From Sphingobacterium arenae (GTDB lineage Bacteria; Bacteroidota; Bacteroidia; Sphingobacteriales; Sphingobacteriaceae), in assembly GCF_014692505.1 (NCBI RefSeq), contig NZ_JACNYK010000001.1:1435922-1499921 (forward strand): DNA of 64,000 nt, read 5' to 3'. Below, piece by piece: positions 46,167 to 54,779 of this stretch. The notes below the pieces were generated by a model. The model saw only the letters and a program-made list of their open reading frames with translations. It did not search any database and was not told the origin of the DNA. Each line of letters opens with the position of its first letter. Position 1 is the stretch's first letter. A program made the translations under genes and the position numbers.

Positions 46167-47528
46167 ATGAAACCAAGATTAGCAGAAAACGAAAAAGATA
46201 GTCCAATCATCGTAGGATTGGATATTGGAACAACGAAAATTTGTGTTACAGTCGGTCGTCGTAGTGGAGCCAGTAAAATTGAGCTTTTGGGTGTAGGGAA
46301 AGCGGAGTCCTCGGGGGTTAACCGTGGAGTCGTTGCGAACATCCAAAGAACGGTCAGTAGTATCCGGGACGCGGTTTCCATTGCGGAATCTCAATCGAAT
46401 GTAGATATCAAGGTGGTGAATGTAGGAATCGCTGGCCAGCATATCAAGAGCATTCAACATCGGGGTATTCTAACCAAACGCGATTACGACGAGGTTACCC
46501 GTGTTGACGTGGAGCAACTCATCTCCGATATGTATAAGCTGGTTCTCCCTCCGGGAGAGGAAATTATCCACGTATTGCCCCAGGAATTTACCATCGATAA
46601 CGAACCAGGTATTAAAGAGCCTATTGGGATGGCTGGACGTCGTGTAGAAGCTAATTTTCATATTATTTCCGGACGTGTAACAGACATTAACAACATTAAA
46701 CGGTGTGTAGACAATTCGGATTTGGAGATTTCTTCCTTGGTTTTGGAACCTCTAGCATCATCTGAAGCTGTGTTGGATGACGAGGAGAAAACAGCTGGTG
46801 TGGTGTTAGTGGATGTTGGTGGCGGTACGACCGATGTTGCGATTTTTCATGAAGGTATTATTCGTCATACGGCGGTGATTCCATTGGGAGGGAATATTGT
46901 GACGGAAGATATAAAACAAGGTTGTTCGGTTTTGCGTAATCAAGCAGAGCAGTTGAAGGTTCGCTATGGCTCTGCGTTGGCTGATGAAAATAAAGACAAT
47001 GAAGTGATTTGTGTACCAGGTATTCGTGGGCGTGAAGCAAAAGAAATATCGGTGAAGAACTTAGCCTACATTATTCAGGCACGGATGGAGGAAATTATTG
47101 AGCACGTTTATTACGAAATTAAATCGTCTGGTTACGAAGATAAATTGATTGCGGGCATAGTCATCACCGGCGGCGGTGCGCAATTGAAGCATTTGGTGCA
47201 ATTGGTAGAATACATTACCGGAATTGATTGTAGAATAGGTTATCCCAACGAATACCTGGCAAAGACAGAAATGTTGAACAAACAGGCGTTAGAAGAATTG
47301 AAAAGCCCGATGTACGCAACTTCCATTGGATTGCTAATCAAAGGTGTTCAAGCTGTGGAAGACGCCGAAGCTACCGAACACGAAGAAGAAGCGTTCAAAA
47401 AAAGCGGACGAGTAAAAGATATAGCTGAAGAAAAGAACAAAAAAGAAAGTTGGTTTTCCAAACTGTTATCCGACTTCATCAAGGATGACACGGGAATTGA
47501 TGACGATACATTTATAGGAAGGAAATAA
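46167..47528 (+). CDS. ftsA: Cell division protein FtsA
   Basis: 453 aa from ATG 46167 (MKPRLAENEKDSPIIVGLDI); a TTG start at 46137 would add ten residues rich in Gln and Asn and is less likely. Actin-like ATPase: phosphate loop VGLDIGTTKICVTVG, VLVDVGGGTTDVAIF, and ITGGGAQLKHLVQLVEYITG. The end (KESWFSKLLSDFIKDD) fits an amphipathic membrane-targeting helix region. It tethers FtsZ filaments to the membrane. ftsQ ends 35 nt upstream, and ftsZ starts 142 nt downstream. Confidence 0.95.
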   Translation: MKPRLAENEKDSPIIVGLDIGTTKICVTVGRRSGASKIELLGVGKAESSGVNRGVVANIQRTVSSIRDAVSIAESQSNVDIKVVNVGIAGQHIKSIQHRGILTKRDYDEVTRVDVEQLISDMYKLVLPPGEEIIHVLPQEFTIDNEPGIKEPIGMAGRRVEANFHIISGRVTDINNIKRCVDNSDLEISSLVLEPLASSEAVLDDEEKTAGVVLVDVGGGTTDVAIFHEGIIRHTAVIPLGGNIVTEDIKQGCSVLRNQAEQLKVRYGSALADENKDNEVICVPGIRGREAKEISVKNLAYIIQARMEEIIEHVYYEIKSSGYEDKLIAGIVITGGGAQLKHLVQLVEYITGIDCRIGYPNEYLAKTEMLNKQALEELKSPMYATSIGLLIKGVQAVEDAEATEHEEEAFKKSGRVKDIAEEKNKKESWFSKLLSDFIKDDTGIDDDTFIGRK

Positions 47529-47532
47529 GTAA

Positions 47533-47580
47533 GTTTTCCACATCAGGTCTTTTTTCCACAAATTCACAAATGTGGAAAAC
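47533..47580. promoter_or_regulatory. Three TTTTCCACA 9-mers (DnaA-box-like) in the ftsA-ftsZ spacer
   Basis: TTTTCCACA occurs at 47534-47542, 47552-47560 and inverted at 47571-47579; the outer two form an exact GTTTTCCACAT / ATGTGGAAAAC palindrome. The motif differs by one base from the E. coli DnaA box TTATCCACA. It lies just upstream of the ftsZ promoter. A single related ATGTGGAAAAC is also present at 33480-33490 upstream of mraZ. Confidence 0.5.
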
Positions 47581-47582
47581 TG

Positions 47583-47611
47583 TTGTGAGGAATTTGGTAT
47601 TATTACATTTG
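47583..47611 (+). promoter_or_regulatory. Promoter of ftsZ (Bacteroidota type)
   Basis: TTG at 47583-47585, an 18-nt spacer and TACATTTG at 47604-47611 match TTG / TAnnTTTG. It lies 60 nt before the ftsZ ATG, so ftsZ can be made independently of the rest of the dcw cluster. Confidence 0.72.
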
Positions 47612-47670
47612 AATTGTTGAACCTATCGGGGATTTCTAAGTGGTTTAGCAAGAGTTAAATAGGGTATTTT

Positions 47671-49383
47671 ATGTCGATACAATTTGAAATGTTAAAGGAA
47701 CAATCGTCAATAATCAAGGTTATTGGGGTTGGTGGTGGTGGTGGCAATGCCGTAAACCACATGTACAAGCAAGGGATCAGCGGTGTAGACTTTATCGTTT
47801 GCAATACGGATGCACAGGCGTTAGAGCTAAGTCCTATCCCAAATAAGGTGCAGTTAGGCACAAGTTTGACAGAGGGAATGGGCGCAGGTGCTGACCCCGA
47901 CGTAGGTGAAAATTCGGCTATTGAAAGTATCGAGGATATCAAACGTATGCTAGGTACCAATACGAAGATGCTTTTCATAACAGCAGGAATGGGAGGTGGT
48001 ACGGGTACTGGAGCTAGCCCCGTATTGGCTAAGGCTGCAAAAGAGCTGGGCATCCTCACCGTAGCTATTGTAACTACTCCTTTTACATTCGAAGGTAAGC
48101 GACGTCGCGCGCAGGCGGAAGAAGGTATGGAAGAGTTGCGTAAATATGTAGACTCTTATCTAGTTATCTCGAATGACCGTTTGCGAGAGATATTTGGGAA
48201 CCTTACCATGCAGGCGGCTTTTGCGAAGGCGGATGATATTTTGACAACAGCGGCGAAAGGTATTGCCGAAATTATTACCATTCCGGGCTACGTGAATGTG
48301 GATTTTAAAGATGTACGTACCGTTATGAATGATAGTGGTGTTGCCATCATGGGGAACGGAATATCTACCGGCGAAAATCGCGCTATTGAAGCTGTAACAG
48401 GCGCATTGGCATCGCCGCTATTGAAAGATAACGAAATTGAAGGTGCGCGCTATATTTTGCTGAATATTACCTCCGGTAAAAATGAAGTAACGATGGATGA
48501 AGTTGCTATTGTTACCGATTATATCCAGGAAAAAGCAGGCTTATCTGCGGATCTTATTTGGGGTAATTGTATTGATGAGAATTTGGACGACGAGTTGTCG
48601 GTAACTATTATTGCGACAGGTTTCCAAACGGCGGAAGAGCGTGTTATAGAAAAAGAGAAGGAAAAAATAGCATTACCTTTAACACCAGAGCCTACCACAA
48701 AACAATTCGTAAAGCCAGTAGTTCAAAATCAATTTATAAAGAAAGAAGGAAGTGCTGATACACAACAGCCGTTTATTAAACCAATCCAGGATACTATCGA
48801 GAAAACACCTTCTTTTGGAGGGACTAGTGCGCCTCAAGGAGATTTGTTTACCTCGCCGAAGCCCATTCATGCGGCAGTTGTAAAAAAAGAAGAACCAGAA
48901 GTGATTCGCCATACGCTGAGCTTAGATGAGCCGGAGCAAGAGGAGGCTGTTGAAGATGCTGGCTTTGAACTGAAGACTTCTCCTTCCATGTTTGAATTTA
49001 AGTTGCCATCGGTATTCGATGCCTATAAAAAGGAAACACCATCACCATCAGAGGGGGAAGAAGCGGAAAAGCCGGAAAACATAATAAGAGAAGAAACGGT
49101 GGCACAAGTAGAAGCTACACCGGAAAAGGAAATTGATTTTGAAGATCAATTGATGAAGACGAAAGAACGAATATTGCGCTTGAAAGAATTGAGCATGAAG
49201 TTGAAGTCTAGCAATGGTTTGCAAGAGTTGGAAAATGAACCGGCTTATAAACGTCGACAAAAATCATTGGAAGATGTGCCACATTCGTCGCAATCCCAAG
49301 TGTCAAGGTTTACGTTGTCGTTTGATGACGGAGAGACAGAGATTCGTCCGAACAATTCGTTTCTGCATGATAACGTTGATTAA
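47671..49383 (+). CDS. ftsZ: Cell division GTPase FtsZ
   Basis: 570 aa. Tubulin-like GTPase core (about 1-325): GVGGGGGNAVNHMYKQGISG, the signature GGGTGTGASPV (about 108-118), TPFTFEGKRRRAQA, and NDRLREIFG. Then a long low-complexity linker rich in Glu, Pro and Lys (about 325-530), much longer than in E. coli, and a conserved C-terminal peptide ending NNSFLHDNVD. It polymerises into the Z-ring and directs septal synthesis. It has its own promoter, and a terminator follows. Confidence 0.97.
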   Translation: MSIQFEMLKEQSSIIKVIGVGGGGGNAVNHMYKQGISGVDFIVCNTDAQALELSPIPNKVQLGTSLTEGMGAGADPDVGENSAIESIEDIKRMLGTNTKMLFITAGMGGGTGTGASPVLAKAAKELGILTVAIVTTPFTFEGKRRRAQAEEGMEELRKYVDSYLVISNDRLREIFGNLTMQAAFAKADDILTTAAKGIAEIITIPGYVNVDFKDVRTVMNDSGVAIMGNGISTGENRAIEAVTGALASPLLKDNEIEGARYILLNITSGKNEVTMDEVAIVTDYIQEKAGLSADLIWGNCIDENLDDELSVTIIATGFQTAEERVIEKEKEKIALPLTPEPTTKQFVKPVVQNQFIKKEGSADTQQPFIKPIQDTIEKTPSFGGTSAPQGDLFTSPKPIHAAVVKKEEPEVIRHTLSLDEPEQEEAVEDAGFELKTSPSMFEFKLPSVFDAYKKETPSPSEGEEAEKPENIIREETVAQVEATPEKEIDFEDQLMKTKERILRLKELSMKLKSSNGLQELENEPAYKRRQKSLEDVPHSSQSQVSRFTLSFDDGETEIRPNNSFLHDNVD

Positions 49384-49403
49384 TCGCACATGAAATACAC
49401 CTG

Positions 49404-49430
49404 AAAGACAGCCGAAATGCTGTCTTTTTT
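49404..49430 (+). terminator. Terminator after ftsZ
   Basis: Stem AAAGACAGC / GCTGTCTTT (49404-49412 with 49419-49427), a 6-nt loop and a T-rich tail. It closes the dcw cluster 20 nt after the ftsZ stop. Confidence 0.88.
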
Positions 49431-49470
49431 GTTTATATTTAACCGAATTGAAAATTAAAATATTGACGTT

Positions 49471-50613
49471 ATGTTGGCTAAACTAAATAATCCGATATGG
49501 GTAATGAGCTCTGCGTATGATAAATTATCTTTGGACGAACTGATAGCGACCTCCAAGCAGGTGGGGGCGCAAGGGATTGACTTGTGTGTGTTTAGAAAAG
49601 ACGGTACACGAGAAGATCACACCGCTACACATCTAACATACGAAGACTTTTCGCCGGAAGATGGTAAGCGCCTTATTGAAAAATTTAATACAGCAGAATT
49701 GAGCTTATCTTTGGGTGCGTTTGAGAACATGATTGGTGGCGACCCGGAACAACGTGTAAAAAATCAGAACCATCTGTTGCGTCTTATTCGAATAGCGCAC
49801 CTTTTGGGAGGAGACGAGAATGATGTGAAAGTAGGAACATTTGTAGGATACAATCATGACCTGGGAAATGAGATAGACGGGTTTCACAAGAATTTAGAAG
49901 AGTATAAGCGTGTATTCGAGCCGATTGTAAAATACGCGGAAGATCTCGGCGTCACGATTGTATACGAAAATTGTCCGATGGAGGGTTGGCGTTCTGCTCG
50001 TTATACCTCCACGTATAATAATTTGCCTGCTGTATTGGCCGCGAGAAAATTGATGTATACATTAATTCCGAGCAAAGCACATGGTGAAATATATGACCCT
50101 TCACATGATATATGGCAAAATGTAAATCCTGTGGACGTGATAGAGCACATGGATATCGATCGATTGAAACGCATTCACGTAAAAACGACTCGTAATTTAA
50201 AAACCAAAGCCCGTGTAGAATGGGGAGGAATGTACCCTATGCAATATGTAGATACATCCTTAGCAGAACGTGCAGGAGTAACTATTCCACAACATGATTG
50301 GGATCGTCACCATTACGAAGCTATGCTTCCGGGGTTTGGCGGAACGGATCATATGGATTGGAATGATTTTGTGGCCGTATTGCATCGGAGAGGTTTCGAT
50401 GGCCCTTTTGAAATTGAAAATGAAGCTAAGAATTCCAAAGATACGGGTAATCTTGCGGCAACTAATCAAGGGTTTGCAAATTGCATCCGTTTCCTATCAC
50501 CCCTATTGTGGGAGTTAGATCTTGAAGAGGGATATACTTTTCAGCGGAGAAGTTATTTGAAAGAGCCTTCGGTAAAAGATCTTCCAGAGGTTTTCATAAC
50601 CGACTTGATATAG
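49471..50613 (+). CDS. Sugar phosphate isomerase/epimerase (xylose isomerase-like TIM barrel)
   Basis: 380 aa. AP-endonuclease-2/xylose-isomerase-like TIM barrel: DKLSLDELIATSKQVGAQGI, LSLSLGAFENMIGGDPE, VTIVYENCPMEGWRS (metal Glu), YDPSHDIWQNVNPVDV (Asp/His), and FEIENEAKNSKDTGN (metal Glu near the C-terminus). These are the divalent-metal ligands of the family. No signal peptide, so cytoplasmic. The substrate cannot be predicted. It stands alone behind the dcw terminator and shares a bidirectional terminator with the convergent regulator. Confidence 0.85.
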   Translation: MLAKLNNPIWVMSSAYDKLSLDELIATSKQVGAQGIDLCVFRKDGTREDHTATHLTYEDFSPEDGKRLIEKFNTAELSLSLGAFENMIGGDPEQRVKNQNHLLRLIRIAHLLGGDENDVKVGTFVGYNHDLGNEIDGFHKNLEEYKRVFEPIVKYAEDLGVTIVYENCPMEGWRSARYTSTYNNLPAVLAARKLMYTLIPSKAHGEIYDPSHDIWQNVNPVDVIEHMDIDRLKRIHVKTTRNLKTKARVEWGGMYPMQYVDTSLAERAGVTIPQHDWDRHHYEAMLPGFGGTDHMDWNDFVAVLHRRGFDGPFEIENEAKNSKDTGNLAATNQGFANCIRFLSPLLWELDLEEGYTFQRRSYLKEPSVKDLPEVFITDLI

Positions 50614-50650
50614 ATAAAAAAGGCTGCAACGCAGCCTTTTTTATCTATAT
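50608..50650. terminator. Bidirectional terminator, perfect 20-bp stem
   Basis: Arms 50608-50627 and 50631-50650 are exact inverted repeats (GC core GGCTGC / GCAGCC, long A and T runs) around an AAC loop. The epimerase stop codon lies inside the left arm, and the convergent regulator ends 4 nt past the right arm. Confidence 0.92.
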
Positions 50651-50653
50651 CTT

Positions 50654-51301
50654 TTATGTATTTCCCTCACTATGTAATTTAAATAGCTCGATCAATTCGG
50701 GGATATTACCTACATTTAATTTTTCGAAAACACGACTTTTATAAGTGCTTACCGTAGAAGAGCTTAACTCCATTAGTTTTGCCACCTCCAAAATACCAAG
50801 TCCCTTTGTTAGATGCTTGGCTACATCCATTTCACGATTGGATAATTTGTGCAACGGATTGTTCTTGACGAAAGAAGATTTGCTTGTTGTGAGTTTCTGT
50901 ATGTAGAGTTCTTTAACCGTATCTGACATATATTTCCCGCGTGTCATGATACTCTCTATGGCGTTTTTAAGCTCGGACATCGCGGTTGTCTTATTTAGGT
51001 ATCCACAGGCACCTGCATCGATATAACGCAAGGCATAAATACTTTCCTCATAAGAGGAAAAAACCAATATCTTCACTGCGGGTTGGATATCTAATAACTT
51101 CTTAACGACTTTAATATTATTTCCGCCGGGCATGTTGATGTCGAGCAGGAGTAAGTCGAAGGATTCTTTGCGTAAATGATTGTAGACTTCGTCGTAAGTT
51201 TGTGCCTGTTGAATATCTGTATTGGGAATGCACTCCTTAATAATCATAGAAGCTCCTAGCCTTACAATGCTATGGTCATCAGCTATTAATATTCTCTTCA
51301 T
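50654..51301 (-). CDS. Orphan NarL/FixJ-type response regulator
   Basis: 215 aa. Receiver domain with IADDHS (Asp 6-7), phosphoacceptor Asp in LLLLDINMPGGN (about 54), FSSYEES and Lys in GYLNKTTAM; LuxR-type HTH with LSNREMDVAKHLTKGLGILE and SSSTVSTYKSRVFEKL (about 148-205). No kinase gene is adjacent on either side. The promoter at 51368-51399 drives it alone. It belongs to the same group as the other two regulators in this window. Target genes unknown. Confidence 0.92.
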   Translation of the reverse strand: MKRILIADDHSIVRLGASMIIKECIPNTDIQQAQTYDEVYNHLRKESFDLLLLDINMPGGNNIKVVKKLLDIQPAVKILVFSSYEESIYALRYIDAGACGYLNKTTAMSELKNAIESIMTRGKYMSDTVKELYIQKLTTSKSSFVKNNPLHKLSNREMDVAKHLTKGLGILEVAKLMELSSSTVSTYKSRVFEKLNVGNIPELIELFKLHSEGNT

Positions 51302-51367
51302 TTACGTGGGTACTTCTGTTGATGTTACGTAACTTTTGCTGTCGACGCAATTTTTTGCATCTAACTA

Positions 51368-51399
51368 CAAACCTACATAAAATGCTTTGTATTTTCCAA
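51368..51399 (-). promoter_or_regulatory. Promoter of the orphan regulator
   Basis: On the minus strand TTG (51397-51399), a 21-nt spacer and TAGGTTTG (51368-51375), an exact TAnnTTTG match. The leader is about 60 nt. Confidence 0.68.
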
Positions 51400-51450
51400 C
51401 CGAATGTTAAACGAGTCCATACATGTCTCGAAAAAACAAAAATGCTTACT

Positions 51451-51564
51451 GCCTATAGTACAAAATAGGCATGTGGAGTTCATCGTTCTGCACAATATCA
51501 TGTCGCTGTAATATGAAGACGGATATTGTAGTTCTCCACTTATATATTTTTTATAAAAAATATA
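51451..51564. other. Cluster of inverted repeats upstream of mscL
   Basis: Three structures in a row: GCCTAT / ATAGGC (51451-51456, 51465-51470); GTGGAG / CTCCAC (51473-51478, 51534-51539) enclosing CAATATC / GATATTG (51493-51499, 51522-51528); and a 22-nt perfect AT palindrome (51543-51564). The rest of the 408-base region between the regulator and mscL holds no supported gene. Confidence 0.4.
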
Positions 51565-51709
51565 AAAAAGTGTATTCAGCAAATGTCATCATCATATGTG
51601 TTGGCATGAATAATGATATATATGGCTGTGTTAAAAATATTTCGAATTTTTTGAATATTGTAGATTTAATTGTCATTTTTGATTATTGATTATTTTTAAA
51701 TTTAAAATT

Positions 51710-52117
51710 ATGGGGTTTCTAAAAGAATTTAAAGAATTTGCCATGCGGGGAAGTGTCGTCGATCTTGCTGTCGGTGTGGTAATTGGAGGTGCCTTTGGCA
51801 AGATTGTGACGTCCATGGTAGATGATATTATTATGCCGCCCATCGGCTATATTACTGGTGGAGTAGACTTCAGTAATATGAAGTATGTCCTCACGGAAGC
51901 TAATGAGACGGCTGGTACTACCGAAGTAGCCATTACTTATGGCAATTTTATCAATGTTATTATTCAGTTTTTGATTATCGCGTTCTGTATATTCTTGGTT
52001 ATTAAAGGAATAAATTCTTTAAAACGTAAAGAAGAAGCTGCGCCTGAAGAAGCCCCTGCACCATCCAAAGAAGAGATACTGTTGGCTGAAATCCGGGATA
52101 TACTTCGTAATAAATAG
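51710..52117 (+). CDS. mscL: Large-conductance mechanosensitive channel MscL
   Basis: 135 aa from the ATG at 51710 ([20 protein letters not shown]), the family start; an upstream in-frame start at 51686 lies in AT-rich leader sequence. TM1 has the pore motif [20 protein letters not shown], followed by [22 protein letters not shown]2 is [20 protein letters not shown], and a charged C-terminal helix ([15 protein letters not shown]) ends the protein. A homopentameric channel that opens under membrane tension after osmotic downshock. Not obviously in an operon. Confidence 0.96.
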   Translation: MGFLKEFKEFAMRGSVVDLAVGVVIGGAFGKIVTSMVDDIIMPPIGYITGGVDFSNMKYVLTEANETAGTTEVAITYGNFINVIIQFLIIAFCIFLVIKGINSLKRKEEAAPEEAPAPSKEEILLAEIRDILRNK

Positions 52118-52167
52118 CGTGTTTCGGCAAGCGTCTTCAGCGAAGAAGAAAATTATAGAGATGAAAT

Positions 52168-52198
52168 TTGCTTCTTTTCGAGGAAAACAGTACTTTTG
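52168..52198 (+). promoter_or_regulatory. Promoter of rpmH
   Basis: TTG (52168-52170), a 20-nt spacer and TACTTTTG (52191-52198) fit the Bacteroidota consensus exactly. A small hairpin CCCTAT / ATAGGG (52203-52217) lies at the start of the 5' leader. Confidence 0.78.
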
Positions 52199-52256
52199 CA
52201 TTCCCTATTATATAGGGAGGGATTGATTTAGATATAAAAACAAGCATAATAGCGTC

Positions 52257-52415
52257 ATGAAAAGAACATTTCAGCCTTCGTTAAGAAAAAGAAGAAATAA
52301 GCACGGTTTCCGTGAGCGTATGAGCACAGCTAACGGTAGAAGAGTATTGGCGGCTCGTAGAGCTAAAGGAAGAAGACGTCTTTCTGTATCAGACGAATAC
52401 CGTCACAAAGGATAA
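52257..52415 (+). CDS. rpmH: 50S ribosomal protein L34
   Basis: 52 aa, very basic (about 40 percent Arg and Lys): it begins [18 protein letters not shown], continues with [20 protein letters not shown] and ends [13 protein letters not shown]. This is the L34 signature and typical length. It lies with its own promoter 47 nt before rnpA, the order known from most bacteria (rpmH, rnpA, yidD). L34 sits near the peptidyl-transferase region of the 50S subunit. Confidence 0.98.
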   Translation: MKRTFQPSLRKRRNKHGFRERMSTANGRRVLAARRAKGRRRLSVSDEYRHKG

Positions 52416-52462
52416 GTCAACTCTGTGGCTCCTGAGGGCTTGTGTTTCGGCAAATAGTCACG

Positions 52463-52873
52463 ATGAGCTATACATTTACTAAAGAAGAACGATTATGTAG
52501 TAAAAGACTTCTCGAGCGTCTTTTCCGTAATGGTTCTTCTTTTGTTGTTTATCCTTATCGAATCGTGTTTCTGTATAGCCCATTAGTGCAGAAAGACACC
52601 ATTCCAGTACAGTGTGTGATTTCTGTTTCCAAACGTCGCTTTCGGCAAGCGGTGGATCGGAATGCGATAAAGCGTCGTATACGCGAGACCTACCGCCTGC
52701 AAAAATCAGATTTATACAACTTTCTTCAGGAACATTCCCTACATTTGCTCTTGGCATTCCAATATGTGGGAAAGGAAAAGGAACCCTATGCAATGCTCTA
52801 TCAACGTATGGGAAAAGTATTAGCCAAGCTGAAAGATGCACATACTCAAATTTATATGGGAGAAGCTGATTAA
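52463..52873 (+). CDS. rnpA: Ribonuclease P protein component
   Basis: 136 aa from the ATG at 52463; a GTG at 52442 would add seven residues. The RNR motif is seen in [20 protein letters not shown] (about 60-79), with the central [20 protein letters not shown] strand region. It binds RNase P RNA and assists 5' maturation of tRNAs. The RNA subunit gene is not in this window. The 3' end overlaps yidD by 38 nt, which suggests translational coupling. Confidence 0.94.
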   Translation: MSYTFTKEERLCSKRLLERLFRNGSSFVVYPYRIVFLYSPLVQKDTIPVQCVISVSKRRFRQAVDRNAIKRRIRETYRLQKSDLYNFLQEHSLHLLLAFQYVGKEKEPYAMLYQRMGKVLAKLKDAHTQIYMGEAD

Positions 52874-53090
52874 ACAACCATTACAGTGGTTTTTTGTACT
52901 TATTATTCGTTTTTATCAACTTTTCATTTCACCGTTTCTGGGTGCCAACTGTCGATACACGCCTACTTGTTCACAATATGGTAAGGAAGCTATTCTAAAG
53001 CATGGTCCTTTTAGAGGAGGTTATCTGGCGATTCGACGGATTTTGAGATGCCATCCTTGGGGAGGGCATGGGCACGATCCTGTTCCATAA
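52836..53090 (+). CDS. yidD: Membrane protein insertion efficiency factor YidD
   Basis: 84 aa. Family motifs are clear: [39 protein letters not shown], and [19 protein letters not shown] at the end. YidD is a small membrane-associated protein that helps YidC-dependent insertion. It starts inside rnpA in another frame, and its stop overlaps an ATG at 53090 in the tsaB frame. Confidence 0.95.
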   Translation: MHILKFIWEKLIKQPLQWFFVLIIRFYQLFISPFLGANCRYTPTCSQYGKEAILKHGPFRGGYLAIRRILRCHPWGGHGHDPVP

Positions 53091-53095
53091 TGTTT

Positions 53096-53800
53096 ATGAC
53101 TGAAAATACGTACATCTTACAAATAGAAACAGCGACGCCGGTGTGTTCGGTCGCTATCAGTAAAAATGGTGAAACCATTGCTCAAGTGGAAGCAGACGGT
53201 CCTAATTTACATGCAAGTTATCTGACGTTGTTCATTGAAGAAGCTTTAGAAAGGGCAGACGTTAGCCGGAAAGACCTGCATGCCGTAGCGGTGAGCAAGG
53301 GCCCTGGCTCCTATACCGGTCTCCGAATAGGTGTTTCGACAGCTAAAGGTTTGTGTTATGCGCTCGACCTTCCATTAATTGCTGTCAATACGCTGGAAGC
53401 GATGGCGCACGGATTTGTTCGGCAAAAGGATAACCTAGCAGATATAAGCTCTATTCTGGTTCCGATGATTGATGCACGTCGGATGGAAGTCTATATGGCC
53501 GAATATAATGAACAGTTGCAATGTATGAAAGAAACAGCTGCCTGTATCATAGATGAAAATTCGTTTGCCAATCAAACAAGAGATCGGTATTATATTCTCT
53601 TTGGGAGCGGTGCGGACAAATTTGAGACACTTTTCGAAAATAGGGCAGACGTACAGGTGAAAATGGGATTTCGTAATGCCGCGTCATTTTTCGATAGCCT
53701 AGCCTTCCAAAAATTCAGGCAGGGCGCCTTTGAGGATGTGGTTTATTTTGAGCCGTATTATCTGAAAGATTTTATCGCAACGACTCCAAAAAGACGTTAG
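53096..53800 (+). CDS. tsaB: tRNA t6A-modification protein TsaB
   Basis: 234 aa from ATG 53096 (MTENTYILQIETATPVCSVA); an ATG at 53090, overlapping the yidD stop, would add two residues. ASKHA-fold, with KGPGSYTGLRIGVSTAKGLC (about 73-92) and MIDARRMEVYMAEY. TsaB is a degenerate paralogue of TsaD and its partner, with TsaE, in making threonylcarbamoyl-A37 of ANN-decoding tRNAs. It abuts the convergent CorA gene with no gap between stop codons. Confidence 0.93.
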   Translation: MTENTYILQIETATPVCSVAISKNGETIAQVEADGPNLHASYLTLFIEEALERADVSRKDLHAVAVSKGPGSYTGLRIGVSTAKGLCYALDLPLIAVNTLEAMAHGFVRQKDNLADISSILVPMIDARRMEVYMAEYNEQLQCMKETAACIIDENSFANQTRDRYYILFGSGADKFETLFENRADVQVKMGFRNAASFFDSLAFQKFRQGAFEDVVYFEPYYLKDFIATTPKRR

Positions 53801-54703
53801 CTATAACCATCTGCGCTTTTTGAACCAATAATAAATAAGTGCAGCAAGAATAGCCATCGCTAGCATTATTGCCGGATAACCATAGTACCACTCCAGTTCG
53901 GGCATATTTTTGAAATTCATACCATATACACCTACGATGAATGTAAGCGGCATGAAAAATACCGATATAATGGTTAAGGTGCGCATAATGTCGTTCGTAT
54001 GATTGGACTCTATATTGAAATAAACCGAAAGCAGTTGCGCTGTATTTTCCGAGATGTTGCGGTATAAAGTAGATGAGCGGGCATAAATATCTTTTAAGTC
54101 CTGCGTATAAATATTTTTGAATGCCGATAAGTGGAAGAAATCTACGATGTCTTTGTAAAGTGTCAAAATAATACGAATAAGATCTATTTGACGTTTAATA
54201 TGATACAGCTGGCGGAGGAAATCTCTTTTCCGCCGGTTTAAAAAAACCATTTCTTCATAGCTGTCCAATTGGGTATTCAGTTTGTTGATAACCAGGTTTT
54301 CAAAGGTCTTTAGTGCTTCTGAGGTAAGGTGGTTGATTAAAAGCTTGCTGGAGTTAAGCTTGTTAAACGGAAAGTTGTCAGCAAGTTTTTCCAAGTACTC
54401 GACATTTCCACGGTGCACCGTAATGACAAACTTATCACTAAAGAATACAGATATGCGTTCGGTTATTTCCGTTAAGGTATCGGAAAAGTTGTCAAATTTA
54501 GTCGGAATCGAACGGATGATGAGAAAGTGATAATTTTCAAATTCTTCGATCTTAGGCAACTGTCCTACCTGTAGACAATCTTTAATGGAAGCTTCATGCA
54601 ATTGATATGTCGTCTTGAGCGTTGCGAAATCTTCCAGTGTAGGTTCGGATATATCGATCCAGTCGAAAGGCGCATTGCCAGCATCTAAGATAGTACGTAC
54701 CAT
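53801..54703 (-). CDS. corA: CorA family magnesium/cobalt transporter
   Basis: 300 aa. Large cytoplasmic alpha/beta and helical N-terminal funnel (about 1-235), then two membrane helices near the C-terminus; the loop after TM1 holds the selectivity motif in IVGVYGMNFKNMPEL (GMN about residue 265), and the end is basic (YYWFKKRRWL). It forms a homopentameric Mg2+ channel in the inner membrane. It lies downstream of the Skp-like gene, separated by a strong terminator, so it is expressed independently or by read-through. Confidence 0.94.
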   Translation of the reverse strand: MVRTILDAGNAPFDWIDISEPTLEDFATLKTTYQLHEASIKDCLQVGQLPKIEEFENYHFLIIRSIPTKFDNFSDTLTEITERISVFFSDKFVITVHRGNVEYLEKLADNFPFNKLNSSKLLINHLTSEALKTFENLVINKLNTQLDSYEEMVFLNRRKRDFLRQLYHIKRQIDLIRIILTLYKDIVDFFHLSAFKNIYTQDLKDIYARSSTLYRNISENTAQLLSVYFNIESNHTNDIMRTLTIISVFFMPLTFIVGVYGMNFKNMPELEWYYGYPAIMLAMAILAALIYYWFKKRRWL

Positions 54704-54732
54704 ATGCGTTACAATTATCCATAAATATATAA

Positions 54733-54771
54733 AAACAAATAAGGCTATTCTTAGAATAGCCTTATTTGTTT
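54733..54771. terminator. Terminator after the Skp-like gene
   Basis: A perfect 18-bp stem (54733-54750 with 54754-54771, core AAGGCTATTC / GAATAGCCTT) and a TTA loop; on the minus strand a T run follows. It separates the Skp-like gene from corA. Confidence 0.9.
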
Positions 54772-54779
54772 GAATTTTC

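Noticed and set aside
47533..47580. The 12-bp inverted repeat after ftsA as an intrinsic terminator
   Set aside because: The right arm is followed by TGTTGTGAGG, not by a T run, and ftsZ must be expressed; a protein-binding site is more likely.
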